Shown: positions 42,607-51,001, numbered from the stretch's first letter. The stretch is 64,000 bases of DNA from Hyphomicrobium_A sp963745205 (GCA_963745205.1 CAVUWX010000014.1:1-64000); one strand, 5' to 3'. The notes: generated from the letters alone by a model not told the origin. Program-made: numbers and translations.

Positions 42607-43800
42607 ATGACCCTACAAGATGCACCACAAGACGCATCCGCGGCCTCACCCTGGCTGACGACGTGGTTCAAGCCGGGCGAGTCGATCACGCACGTCATCA
42701 ACACTGATCCGCGCCACCACGTTTGGCTGCTGGCAGGTCTCGGCCTCATCTTCGCAATCATACTTCAGTTGCTCGCCAATGGATGGGCACCTGTACTGTT
42801 GGATTGGCGCGCAATCGCCGTCATCGCGATCGGCGGAGCGATCCTCGGTGTCATCTGGCTTTATTATTCCGGCTTCTTTTTCCGATGGGCTGGCAATCTA
42901 TTTGGTGGACATGCCTCTGCTGCAGAAGTCCGTGCGGCATTGGCGTGGAGTCAGCTTCCCACGGTGCTGGGCGGCGCAGTCGGTCTTGTCGTCGGTCTGC
43001 TTCTCTTGAGCGCCGACATCTCGAAGCCTGTTATCGGCACCATCGCGGTAGTGGCGTGGCTTTGGACGCTCGTCCTGACTTGGCTCATGTTCGCGCGCAT
43101 CCAAAAGTTCGGGTTCTGGCGGACGGTCATTAGCACGGGCCTAGGCTGGGTAGCCTCGTTAGCCGTCTTCCTTTTGATCGGGCTGACCTTCAGAGCCTTG
43201 GCGTTTCAGCCCTTCAACATACCCGCCGGTTCGATGATGCCCACGCTGCAGGTCGGCGATTACCTCTTCGTGTCTAAATTTCCCTACGGCTACAGCCGCT
43301 ATTCATTCTACAACCTGATCCCAATTTCGGGCCGCATCTTCCCCGCCGAGCCCGAACGCGGCGACGTCGTCGTCTTCAAGCTGCCGCGCGACAACTCAAC
43401 CGACTACATCAAGCGTGTGATCGGTCTGCCGGGTGACGAGATCACCGTGCGCGGCGGCGTGCTGTTCATCAATGGCAAGGAAGTGCCGCGCCGGCGCATC
43501 GACGATTTCGTGACGCGCGAAGACGGCGGCCCTCCACGGCCCATTCCGGATTATGAGGAAACGCTGCCCAATGGGGTGAAGTACACCATTCTCCAGGCCG
43601 GAACGAACGGGCCCCTCGATAACGTCGGTCCCTACAAGGTGCCGGCGGGCAAATACTTCATGATGGGCGACAACCGCGACAACTCGGTGGATAGCCGCGC
43701 GCCGTGGGGTGTCGGCTACGTGCCGTTCGAGAATCTGATCGGGCGCGCGGCGCTGCTCTTCTCGACCTCTCCTAACCGCTTCGGAACCACTGTGCGGTAA
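42607..43800 (+). CDS. lepB: Yip1-domain / signal peptidase I fusion
   Basis: 397 residues from ATG 42607. The first ~190 residues form a Yip1-like membrane domain with four to five helices (WFKPGESITHVINTDPRHHV, IWLYYSGFFFRWAGNLFGG). A signal peptidase I domain follows: catalytic Ser near residue 208 in FNIPAGSMMPTLQVGD, and Lys near 267 in STDYIKRVIGLPGDEI. The conserved end MMGDNRDNSVDSRAPWG is also present. Type I signal peptidases cut exported preproteins at the membrane. Usual length is 240-330 residues, so the N-terminal domain is an addition. Both active-site residues are present. Confidence 0.88.
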   Translation: MTLQDAPQDASAASPWLTTWFKPGESITHVINTDPRHHVWLLAGLGLIFAIILQLLANGWAPVLLDWRAIAVIAIGGAILGVIWLYYSGFFFRWAGNLFGGHASAAEVRAALAWSQLPTVLGGAVGLVVGLLLLSADISKPVIGTIAVVAWLWTLVLTWLMFARIQKFGFWRTVISTGLGWVASLAVFLLIGLTFRALAFQPFNIPAGSMMPTLQVGDYLFVSKFPYGYSRYSFYNLIPISGRIFPAEPERGDVVVFKLPRDNSTDYIKRVIGLPGDEITVRGGVLFINGKEVPRRRIDDFVTREDGGPPRPIPDYEETLPNGVKYTILQAGTNGPLDNVGPYKVPAGKYFMMGDNRDNSVDSRAPWGVGYVPFENLIGRAALLFSTSPNRFGTTVR

Positions 43801-44416
43801 CCGGCCGCTAGCACCTAAGCTAACGCCGTAAGCCCCGCAGCGCGTCGCGACGTGCGACCTGGGCACGAAGGTAGAGCGCACGACGTTGCGCCAAACTAAT
43901 CCCCGCCTCCCCACCACGCCCTACACTCCCCTCACCCCGCCCCATGGGGACGAGCTCGAGACCGTCTCAAGTTTTGGGGGTGGGTGCGGCTATCACGTAG
44001 TAGCCACGTCACGAGGGTAACGACCGAAGGGCGTGGTGAAGGCGAATCGTCTGGGGATCCTGAACCCGCAGGTAGGGAATAAGGCCCCCGATTCCGGACG
44101 GTCGATGAACGGGCCGCTGACGGGGCGCGCAAGCGCCGAGCAAATAACATAGATGCGGTGCCTGCGCGCCCCGTCTCCCCATTTCTTCCAAACCCTCGGG
44201 GTTAAGCCCGCGAGGTGCGCGGAGCTTGCTACCCACACGCCGCTTTCACCCAACCCAGGCCCTCCCCCGTAGCCCTCCCCCGCCGGCTGCGCGGGCCACA
44301 AACTTCGCGACGAATTTTAAGTGAGTCAGACATGTCGTTGAAAGTGATCAGCTCTTCGGAACCGCCGACCGACGCTGGAGTTAGCGCGCCAAATCCGGCG
44401 GCGAGCGAGTTGGTAA
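43801..44416. other. Long intergenic region, C-rich, with a 13-bp inverted repeat
   Basis: 616 bases without a convincing gene. The plus strand is strongly C-rich around 43905-43950 and 44250-44290. A perfect 13-bp inverted repeat lies at 44119-44175 and is listed separately. A short frame from ATG 44332 (MSLKVISSSEPPTDAG) is open for 65 codons but overlaps rlpA in another frame and is not called. Leftward open frames lack start signals. Confidence 0.4.
44119..44175. repeat. 13-bp inverted repeat with 31-base spacer
   Basis: GACGGGGCGCGCA at 44119-44131 is perfectly complementary to TGCGCGCCCCGTC at 44163-44175. The spacer is AT-richer than the arms. The geometry suits a large RNA hairpin or a paired protein site. 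No T tract follows, so a simple terminator is unlikely. Confidence 0.6.
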
Positions 44417-44824
44417 ATGTCCGCGTTCCAACAAACGACCTTCAGCCTCGCGGCCGCCGCCCTGCTCGGCGCGGCGTCGGCACCAGAGGCAACCGCGATG
44501 ATCCAATGCGGGACGGCCTCCTGGTATGACGAGCGCGGCACGCAAGCCGCCGACGGCGGCACGGTCGATCCTGCCGCGCTGGTGGCGGCGCATCGCTCCC
44601 TCCCCTTCGGCACCAGGGTGCGCGTCGAGAACCTGAGCAACGGCCGTTCGACGACGGTGGAGATCAACGACCGGGGGCCGTTCACGCAAGGCCGCCTCAT
44701 CGACGTTTCGCGCGCGGCGGCGGAGGCGCTTGCGTTCATCGACGGCGGGGTTGTGCGCGTGCGCATCTCAACGCTGGAGCCAGGCGAGCTCGCCCTAGGG
44801 GGCGCAGCGGAAAAGTGCCCGTGA
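44417..44824 (+). CDS. RlpA-like septal ring lytic transglycosylase
   Basis: 135 residues with a short signal peptide (LAAAALLGAASAPEATA) and one double-psi beta-barrel domain: GTASWYDERGTQAADG, AAHRSLPFGTRVRVENLSNG, VEINDRGPFTQGRLIDVSRA. These are hallmark RlpA/DPBB motifs (C-G-x-A-S-W-Y, N-D-R-G-P, D-V-S-x-A-A). RlpA proteins cut glycan strands lacking stem peptides or act in septal murein. No SPOR domain is attached, so this is a minimal form. Confidence 0.85.
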   Translation: MSAFQQTTFSLAAAALLGAASAPEATAMIQCGTASWYDERGTQAADGGTVDPAALVAAHRSLPFGTRVRVENLSNGRSTTVEINDRGPFTQGRLIDVSRAAAEALAFIDGGVVRVRISTLEPGELALGGAAEKCP

Positions 44825-44900
44825 GTTGCGGCCATGAGATGTGCCCGTGAGCGCACGTGCCCTTAAGATGCCGGGCGGCTACTGAAAGATGCGCTAAGAA

Positions 44901-45983
44901 CTATTGGCCTCCGAACCAGGTGTCCACGAGCCGCTGGTAGGTGCCGTTCTCGCGCAAATCCAGAAGCGCGCGGTCGACCTCCTTGCGCAGCGGGCTGTCG
45001 ATGGGGAACACGATGCCGAAGTTCTCCTTGCGGAACACCGGCCCCACGAGCTGCACTTTGCCCTTGCCGTCGTGGCCGGCGTAGTAGGAGAGCTCGGGCG
45101 CGTCGAAGACGACAGCGTCGACCTTCTTGTCGATGAGCGCCTGGTAGGCGGCATCGATCTGCTCGACCTCGAGGAGGTCGACCTTGTGGGAGCGCAGATA
45201 GGCGGCGGCCGTTGAGTTGCGGGTGGTGGCGACGCGTTTGCCCGGCAGGTCGTCGGGCCCTGAGATGGCGCCGCGGATCTGCTGCACCGTCAAGGAGGCG
45301 GTCAGCTGCGCGGTATAGTAGGCGACGAAGACGACGCCGACGAACATCCACAGGATGGCCAGCACGCGCGCGATCCAGTGGCGCGGCATCTGCTCGGCCT
45401 GCGTCGCCAAAGTTGCCCCCGCCCACCACATGGCGTGGAAAATGCCGGGGAAGTAGCGGCGGTCGGGAATGATGCCTTGCTCGTGGCGGCGCTCGACCAG
45501 CCACACGATGTGCGCGGGCACGATGATGAGGAGCAACGCGATGCCGAGCCACACCGCGATCGTCGGCGAGGTCAGAAGGCGCAGGAATTCCAGGAGCGGA
45601 TTGGATGGCGCCGTGCCGCCGCCGCGCACCAGGATCTGCAGCCCGGCTTCCAGCATCGGCTGGGAGAAGTCGAACTGGCGGTCGCGTTCGGCCGTGATGG
45701 AGATTGCCGAGATGCCGAGGTCGGCTTGGCCGGAGCGCACGTCCTCGAGCAGCGCGCCGACGTCGGGCGCGATCTTGTACTCGGTCGTGACCTTCAGTTT
45801 GGCGGCGATGCCGTTCCACAGGTCCACGCTAAAGCCGGTAAGACGCCCGCGGTCGTCGATGACCATCGGCGGGATCACGCGCGTCGCCACGCGGACGGTG
45901 CGCGGGGGCACCTGCGCCAGCGCCATCGGCGCCGCTACCGACAGCAGCAGCCCGCAGATGCAGAGCCTCCAGATTTGCCGCAT
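44901..45983 (-). CDS. Prokaryotic ionotropic glutamate-receptor-like channel
   Basis: 360 residues from ATG 45983, with GGGGGAT upstream. Signal peptide, then the first lobe of an extracytoplasmic solute-binding domain (VRVATRVIPPMVIDDRGRLT, ISITAERDRQFDFSQPM). A membrane helix (IAVWLGIALLLIIVPAHIVW) follows, then a pore loop with HAMWWAGATLATQAEQMPRH, and a second helix containing AYYTAQLTASLTV. The second ligand-binding lobe is GKRVATTRNSTAAAYLRSHK and DAVVFDAPELSYYAG. AYYTAQLTASLTV corresponds to the SYTANLAAF motif of ionotropic glutamate receptors. Without the channel it would be a periplasmic amino acid binding protein. Ligand and ion are unknown. Confidence 0.88.
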   Translation of the reverse strand: MRQIWRLCICGLLLSVAAPMALAQVPPRTVRVATRVIPPMVIDDRGRLTGFSVDLWNGIAAKLKVTTEYKIAPDVGALLEDVRSGQADLGISAISITAERDRQFDFSQPMLEAGLQILVRGGGTAPSNPLLEFLRLLTSPTIAVWLGIALLLIIVPAHIVWLVERRHEQGIIPDRRYFPGIFHAMWWAGATLATQAEQMPRHWIARVLAILWMFVGVVFVAYYTAQLTASLTVQQIRGAISGPDDLPGKRVATTRNSTAAAYLRSHKVDLLEVEQIDAAYQALIDKKVDAVVFDAPELSYYAGHDGKGKVQLVGPVFRKENFGIVFPIDSPLRKEVDRALLDLRENGTYQRLVDTWFGGQ

Positions 45984-46049
45984 GCGATCCCCCAATCCCC
46001 GCCCCGGTTCTAGCCCTTAGAGTCGGCTGCGGAAAGAGCTCGCGAGACC

Positions 46050-46583
46050 TTAGCGCTTGCCCGCGATCACGTGGTTTTGCACGCCACGAGCGGCAAGCTT
46101 GGGGCGCAGGCTCGAGATGGTGCCGGAGTTGACGCCAGCCCAGCCGATCTCGCCCGACAGCCTCCCGTACTCGATCTTGGGGCAGCGGTTCATGACGACC
46201 TTGAGGCCCGCCGCCTCGGCCTCGGCCGCCGCCTGGTCGTTCTTCACGCCGAGCTGCAGCCAGATGGTCGTGAGCCCGAGCTTGTCTTTGAGCGCGATCG
46301 CCTCGCGCGCGATGGGAAGCGCGGCTTCGGAAGCGCGAAAGATATCCACGACGTCGACGGGTGCGGGAAGATCGGCAAGCGAGGCGTAGACCTTCTGGCC
46401 GAGGATCTCCTTGCCGGCAAGGCCGGGATTGACGGGGATGATTTTGTAGCCCTTGCCCATGAGGTACTTCATGGCGAAGTAGCTCGGCCGGCTCGAATTG
46501 GCGCTGGCGCCGACGAAGGCGAAGGTGCGCGCGGAGCTCAAGATCTCCGCGATGGTGTCGTCGCTATAGCTGTCGTGGGTCAT
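46050..46583 (-). CDS. CoA-binding domain protein (YccU-like)
   Basis: 177 residues. Rossmann-type CoA-binding domain with FAFVGASANSSRPSYFAMKY, YKIIPVNPGLAGKEILGQKV and DVVDIFRASEAALPIAREAI, typical of CoA_binding_2 proteins. It likely binds acyl-CoA or a nucleotide and may regulate an enzyme. It lies nine bases downstream of the VOC gene on the same strand and probably shares its transcript. Confidence 0.85.
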   Translation of the reverse strand: MTHDSYSDDTIAEILSSARTFAFVGASANSSRPSYFAMKYLMGKGYKIIPVNPGLAGKEILGQKVYASLADLPAPVDVVDIFRASEAALPIAREAIALKDKLGLTTIWLQLGVKNDQAAAEAEAAGLKVVMNRCPKIEYGRLSGEIGWAGVNSGTISSLRPKLAARGVQNHVIAGKR

Positions 46584-46592
46584 GCCTGGCCT

Positions 46593-47015
46593 TCAATCGA
46601 GCGCGACGCGCCCGGTTTCGTCGAGCCTGAAATATGGATTGTAGGCGACCTCCCACAAGTGGCCGTCGGGATCGGCGAAGTAGCCGGCGTAGCCGCCCCA
46701 GAAGGTTTTGCCGGCGGGCTTCATCAATTTGGCGCCTGCGGCCATCGCCTCAGCAATTGCTTTATCCACCTCCATCGCGCTGCGCGCATTATGGGCGAGC
46801 GCGATGCCGGAGAAGCCTGGCTCGCTGTCGGCAACGGTTGCGTCCTCCGCGAGCGCCGCACGGCCCCACAAGGCGAGAACCACGCCGCCGGCGGGCAGGA
46901 ACGCGACGCTCTCCTCCGAGGCGCGCGCCGCCTTGAAGCCCAGCGCCTCGTAGAAGCGGCGCGCGCGGGCGACGTCGGCGACGCCGAGCGTGATGAGCGT
47001 CAGCCTCGGCTCCAT
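46593..47015 (-). CDS. VOC-family (glyoxalase/bleomycin resistance) protein
   Basis: 140 residues of the vicinal oxygen chelate fold: LITLGVADVARARRFYEALG at the start of one beta-alpha-beta module, and WGGYAGYFADPDGHLWEVAY at the end, where His and Glu are likely metal ligands. Members are dioxygenases, glyoxalases or resistance proteins; no substrate can be assigned. It sits between the CoA-binding and enoyl-CoA hydratase genes in one leftward run. Confidence 0.85.
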   Translation of the reverse strand: MEPRLTLITLGVADVARARRFYEALGFKAARASEESVAFLPAGGVVLALWGRAALAEDATVADSEPGFSGIALAHNARSAMEVDKAIAEAMAAGAKLMKPAGKTFWGGYAGYFADPDGHLWEVAYNPYFRLDETGRVALD

Positions 47016-47042
47016 CGGCTTGGGCCCCCCTCGAGCCGCCGG

Positions 47043-47876
47043 CTAGCGGCCGCTCCACTCGGGCTTGCGCTTCTCGAGGAAGGCTGAAATCCCCTCCTGC
47101 GCATCCCGTGCCATCATGTTCTCCACCATGACCCGCGAGGCATAGGCATAGGCCTCGCTGAGCCCCATCTCGGCCTGAGCGTAGAAGGCGGCCTTGCCAA
47201 TGGCGACCGTCACCGGCGATTTGGCGGCGATTTTGGCGGCGAGCCCCACCGCGGTCTCGACCACCTCCCTATCCGGCACGACGCGGTTGACGAGGCCGTA
47301 TTCGGCGGCATCCTTGGCCGAGATCATTTCGCCCAAGAGCAGCATCTCCATCGCGCGCTTGCGCGAGACGTTGCGCGACAATGCCACCATGGGCGTGGAG
47401 CAGAAGAGGCCGATATTGACGCCCGGCGTAGCGAACTTCGCGCTCTCGGCGGCGACCGCAAGATCACAGGTGGCGACGAGCTGGCAGCCGGCGGCGGTGG
47501 CGGTCCCCTGCACCGCGGCTATGACCGGCTTGGGACAGGCGACGATCGCCTGCATCATGGCGGAGCAGCGCGTCATCGTCTCCTCGAAGAAAGCGATGCC
47601 GCGGTCGGCGTCGGCGCGGTGCGAGGTCAGCTCCTTGAGGTCATGGCCGGCTGAGAACACCGATCCGCTGCCCGTGAGTACGATGGCCGCGATGCTCGGA
47701 TCCTTCGCGAGGTCACCGATCGCGACGTGCAACGCCTCGATCATCGCGAGCGACAGGCTGTTGCGTGTCTCGGGCCGGTCGAGCTTCAAGACCGCAACGC
47801 CCGCCCGCGGGCGATCGAGGAGCAGCACATTTGCGCTCCCCTTGGCCTTTGCAGCCGCTGACGTGCACTCCTGCAT
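47043..47876 (-). CDS. Enoyl-CoA hydratase/isomerase family protein
   Basis: 277 residues from ATG 47876. Crotonase fold: oxyanion-hole segments FSAGHDLKELTSHRADADRG and GTATAAGCQLVATCDLAVAA; C-terminal CGMS-like EGISAFLEKRKPEWSG. It hydrates or isomerises enoyl-CoA thioesters in fatty acid or branched-chain degradation. The catalytic Glu pair of classical hydratases is not evident in the usual places, so isomerase or other crotonase activity is possible. A long N-terminal extension of the open frame is ignored. Confidence 0.88.
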   Translation of the reverse strand: MQECTSAAAKAKGSANVLLLDRPRAGVAVLKLDRPETRNSLSLAMIEALHVAIGDLAKDPSIAAIVLTGSGSVFSAGHDLKELTSHRADADRGIAFFEETMTRCSAMMQAIVACPKPVIAAVQGTATAAGCQLVATCDLAVAAESAKFATPGVNIGLFCSTPMVALSRNVSRKRAMEMLLLGEMISAKDAAEYGLVNRVVPDREVVETAVGLAAKIAAKSPVTVAIGKAAFYAQAEMGLSEAYAYASRVMVENMMARDAQEGISAFLEKRKPEWSGR

Positions 47877-47901
47877 TCGTCCTCGATGCCTCCAAAGTAC
47901 G

Positions 47902-48447
47902 CTACTGCAGCGCCTTCTCGATCTCCGCGCGATGCGCTTTGACGACGTCGACGTTCTCCTTGTGCTCGACCTTGGGCGTAGACTTGATCGCATCGGTCAA
48001 CTGATCAACCAGCTGCTTCTTGTCCGCCTCGCCGATCGTGTTGTCCGCCTTCACGCCGTCGAGCTCTTTTGTCAGCGCATCGGCAGGATCGGTGAACTCC
48101 CCTGTCTGGGAATCGAGCCCCGCCATGATGAGGGAAATGTTGGCGGCGACGTCGTCGAGCTCGCTGAAGTCGGAAAAGCCGTGCTTCTTTGCGATCGTCT
48201 CGAGCTCCGCCTGCGCGGCTGCGTCCGGCTGTCCATTTGCCCCTTGCAGCTTGCTGGAGATGGTGGCGAGCTCAGGCTGCGCGGCAATGAAGTTGGTGAC
48301 CTGCTGGTCCGTGAGCTTGATCTGCTTCATCGGAGCTTCAGGCTGATCCTCGGCGCGCGCGCCAGGACCAACGAGAGCGAGGCCCAAAGCCAAGCCCAAC
48401 GCACCCCACCTGAGCGAACGCAACATGTACTCCATGGAAGGCTTCAT
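47902..48447 (-). CDS. Exported acidic protein of unknown function
   Basis: 181 residues from ATG 48447. Signal peptide WGALGLALGLALVGPGARA, then a helical, acidic protein with LTDQQVTNFIAAQPELATIS and VVKAHRAEIEKALQ. It resembles small secreted helical proteins common in Hyphomicrobiales, but no family is named. It lies upstream of and divergent from rplM. Confidence 0.65.
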   Translation of the reverse strand: MKPSMEYMLRSLRWGALGLALGLALVGPGARAEDQPEAPMKQIKLTDQQVTNFIAAQPELATISSKLQGANGQPDAAAQAELETIAKKHGFSDFSELDDVAANISLIMAGLDSQTGEFTDPADALTKELDGVKADNTIGEADKKQLVDQLTDAIKSTPKVEHKENVDVVKAHRAEIEKALQ

Positions 48448-48720
48448 AGATGGCCTCTCCGTCCTGTTCGGCCCGCAGACATAGACCGGTGCCACGTCAA
48501 GGGCCACGATTTTGCGACCGATTTCCGATTAGCCGCGGCAGGATACGGAGGGGCCGGGTGGTATTATTTTACCGTGTATGTGGTATTATATTGCCATAAC
48601 GAGCAAGATATTGTTATATATCATATTTTTGAAGTTTTTCGCTTGTCATTTGACAACTCAATACCGTTTTGGTTGTTAGCACGCTTTACACCCCCGAAAG
48701 CGCCAGCAAACGGAGCGCCC
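48448..48720 (+). promoter_or_regulatory. AT-rich rplM promoter region
   Basis: This region is far richer in A and T than its surroundings, as expected for a strong ribosomal promoter. TTGACA at 48650-48655 is 17 bases from TTGTTA at 48673-48678, a plausible -35/-10 pair. Upstream, TGGTATTAT occurs at 48559 and again at 48581, a 22-base period, and each repeat is a loose palindrome. These may be UP-element-like or operator sequences. Confidence 0.5.
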
Positions 48721-49185
48721 ATGATGAGGACCTACGTCGCCAAACCCGGCGAGGTGGAGAAGAAGTGGATCCTGATCGATGCCGACGGCCTCGTCGTCGG
48801 CCGGCTGGCCGCTCTGATCGCAACCCGCCTCAAGGGCAAGCACAAGGCGATCTACACGCCTCACGTCGACTGCGGCGACAACATCATCGTCATCAACGCC
48901 GAGAAGGTCATCTTCTCCGGCGATAAGCACACCGACAAGATCTACTACAAGCACACCGGCCACCCGGGCGGCATCAAGGAGACGACGCCGCGGCAGATCC
49001 TCGAGGGCAAGTTCCCCGAGCGCGTGGTCGAGAAGGCCGTGGAGCGCATGCTGCGACGCGGGCCGCTGCAGCGCAAGCTCATGCGCAATCTCAAGGTCTA
49101 CAAGGGCGCCGAGCATCCGCACGCCGCCCAGAACCCGGAGGCTCTCGACGTGGCGAAGCTGAACCGTAAGAACGCGAGGGCCTAA
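48721..49185 (+). CDS. rplM: 50S ribosomal protein L13
   Basis: 154 residues with the L13 features KKWILIDADGLVVGRLAALI, KGKHKAIYTPHVDCGDNIIV and YYKHTGHPGGIKETTPRQI. GGAG lies six bases before ATG 48721. It is followed by rpsI two bases later, the universal rplM-rpsI pair. Confidence 0.98.
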   Translation: MMRTYVAKPGEVEKKWILIDADGLVVGRLAALIATRLKGKHKAIYTPHVDCGDNIIVINAEKVIFSGDKHTDKIYYKHTGHPGGIKETTPRQILEGKFPERVVEKAVERMLRRGPLQRKLMRNLKVYKGAEHPHAAQNPEALDVAKLNRKNARA

Positions 49186-49187
49186 GG

Positions 49188-49674
49188 ATGGCGCAGGAAA
49201 CCAAGTCTCTCGACTGCTCTCGGCGAGCTCAAAGGCGCAGCCCCGCCGGCGGATGCGGCGCCTCAGCACGTGCAGAAGCTCGACCAGCTCGGCCGCGCCT
49301 ACGCCACCGGCAAGCGCAAGAACGCAATCGCGCGCGTGTGGCTCAAGCCCGGCAAGGGCATGATCACCGTCAACGACAAGGACTACACCAAGTATTTCGC
49401 CCGTCCCGTGCTGCAGATGCTGCTGCAGCAGCCGCTCACGGCCGCTAACCGCAACACGCAGTACGACATCATGGCGACGGTGCTGGGCGGCGGCCTCTCC
49501 GGCCAGGCAGGCGCGGTGCGCCACGGCATCTCCAAGGCGCTGACCTACTACGAGCCCGACCTGCGCGCCGTCCTCAAGAAGGGCGGGTTCCTGACGCGCG
49601 ACAGCCGCGTCGTCGAGCGCAAGAAGTACGGCCGCATGAAGGCCCGCCGCAGCTTCCAGTTCTCCAAGCGCTAA
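49188..49674 (+). CDS. rpsI: 30S ribosomal protein S9, frameshifted near the 5' end
   Basis: ATG 49188 starts MAQETKSLD two bases after the rplM stop. The main S9 domain is in another frame: GRAYATGKRKNAIARVWLKP, HGISKALTYYEPDLRAVLKK, and the C-terminal FQFSKR tail. Removing one base near 49218 (a T in GACTGCT) joins them as S-L-D-A-L-G-E-L-K. Because S9 is essential, this must be a base error in the sequence. The mature gene is about 161 codons. Confidence 0.92.
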
Positions 49675-49731
49675 AACGGCATCTGAAAGAATTTGTTGCA
49701 GTTCAGGGGGTCTTCTGAAAAGGCAATCACT

Positions 49732-50073
49732 TCATTGCCTGCATGCGACCGGCGCGCGTTCCCCACTAACCGGACAAAGGCTCAAGTCTGACCCGATGCT
49801 TTTGCACTCGTCAGTGCAATTCTTATCGCAGCCTCCCTCGTCGTATGCCTGGAGTGAAGCTTCACACGCCATACGATCTCGATCTCTCGGCGGGACGGTC
49901 GCGGGCGGGTTAGGGTCCGCGGTTGGCATATTGTTAGGGAGGATCCTCACCTGCGGGGCCGGGATCGGTGGGGCCACGGGCTCCCTCACAATCACCTGCG
50001 CGCTTGCATCAGAACAAGAAATAAGAAGTGCCAAAATCACTGTTCCGATCGCTGCCAGATAGCCCGTTGTCAT
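49732..50073 (-). CDS. Small cysteine-rich lipoprotein
   Basis: 113 residues from ATG 50073, with GAGGG upstream. Signal peptide ending LALLISCSDA, a lipobox (L-I-S-C). A Pro-rich middle is followed by a Cys-rich end, EGGCDKNCTDECKS, with four Cys close together and two more near the C-terminus, probably disulfide-bonded. It lies on the minus strand between rpsI and the TerC gene. Not recognised. Confidence 0.6.
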   Translation of the reverse strand: MTTGYLAAIGTVILALLISCSDASAQVIVREPVAPPIPAPQVRILPNNMPTADPNPPATVPPRDRDRMACEASLQAYDEGGCDKNCTDECKSIGSDLSLCPVSGERAPVACRQ

Positions 50074-50265
50074 GTGACCCTCTTCTGCAAAGCGGATGTC
50101 CCAAAGCGCTCTTGTAAGCCATCGACGAACCCCCGTCCCCGCTTTTTGGCCCACCGACGAGACAGCATCGGGGCGCCGTTCTCTTATGGCTTTAGCTTGC
50201 CGCGCTGGCGCACCGATGCCACATAGCTTTTTGGGACTTTCGCGGGCGCACGAGGGACACCTGTC

Positions 50266-50946
50266 ATGGACTGGCTGATGCATGAACTGGCCGCGGGCTT
50301 GAGCTTTCTCGGCGAGGAGGCCGGGCACCTGCTCAGCATCGACTGGTACCGGCAGAACGGCATCGCGCTCCTCAATATCATCATGATCGACCTCGTGCTC
50401 GCCGGCGACAACGCCATCGTCGTCGGCATGGCGGCCGCGCGCGTGGCCCCCGAGATCCGCGCCAAGGTCATATTCTGGGGCATCGCCGCCGCGGTCGTGC
50501 TGCGCATGGTGTTCGCGGCGATCACCGTGCAGCTTCTCGCCGTCATCGGCCTCACGTTCGCCGGCGGCATCTTGCTCCTTTGGGTCTGCTGGAAGATGTA
50601 CCGGCAGATCACGGCGAGCGACCAGCATGCGAACGCGTCCGCGGCCGGAACCAACGGCGAGCTCGGGTTCTGGTCGGCTGTAGGGCTCATCACGCTCGCC
50701 GACGTCTCGATGTCGCTCGACAACGTGCTGGCGGTTGCCGGCGCCGCCAACGGCGAGCCGCTGGCTATTGTGGTCGGCCTCGCCATCGCGATCGTGCTAA
50801 TGGCCCTGGCTTCCCATTACATCGCCAGGCTGCTGGTCAGGTATCCTTGGATCGCCTGGATCGGGCTTCTTATCATCCTCTGGGTCGCGCTCAGCATGAT
50901 CTACAAGGGTTCGCACGAGGTCATTTGCAGGGCATTCGGCTGTTGA
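50266..50946 (+). CDS. TerC family membrane protein
   Basis: 226 residues, about seven membrane helices. Family motif IIMIDLVLAGDNAIVVGMAA with conserved Asp and Asn, repeated as LADVSMSLDNVLAVAGA later. Such proteins are linked to metal (notably manganese) export or tellurite resistance. GAGGGACA precedes ATG 50266. The upstream 190 bases were checked for the yybP-ykoY manganese riboswitch; no convincing match was seen. Confidence 0.9.
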   Translation: MDWLMHELAAGLSFLGEEAGHLLSIDWYRQNGIALLNIIMIDLVLAGDNAIVVGMAAARVAPEIRAKVIFWGIAAAVVLRMVFAAITVQLLAVIGLTFAGGILLLWVCWKMYRQITASDQHANASAAGTNGELGFWSAVGLITLADVSMSLDNVLAVAGAANGEPLAIVVGLAIAIVLMALASHYIARLLVRYPWIAWIGLLIILWVALSMIYKGSHEVICRAFGC

Positions 50947-51001
50947 CGCGCAACGCGGCCGGACCTAGAGCGAACACGATACGAACCGGAGCTTGAGACC
51001 C

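Noticed and set aside
44332..44529. 65-codon frame (MSLKVISSSEPPTDAG) before rlpA
   Set aside because: Its second half overlaps the RlpA gene in another frame and becomes low complexity.
47194..49185. A 663-codon plus-strand frame ending as ribosomal L13
   Set aside because: Its first 500 codons lie antisense to the enoyl-CoA hydratase and exported-protein genes; L13 itself starts at 48721 with a ribosome site.
50090..50265. Possible manganese (yybP-ykoY) riboswitch before the TerC gene
   Set aside because: Two short complementary stretches are present, but the conserved loop sequences are absent.
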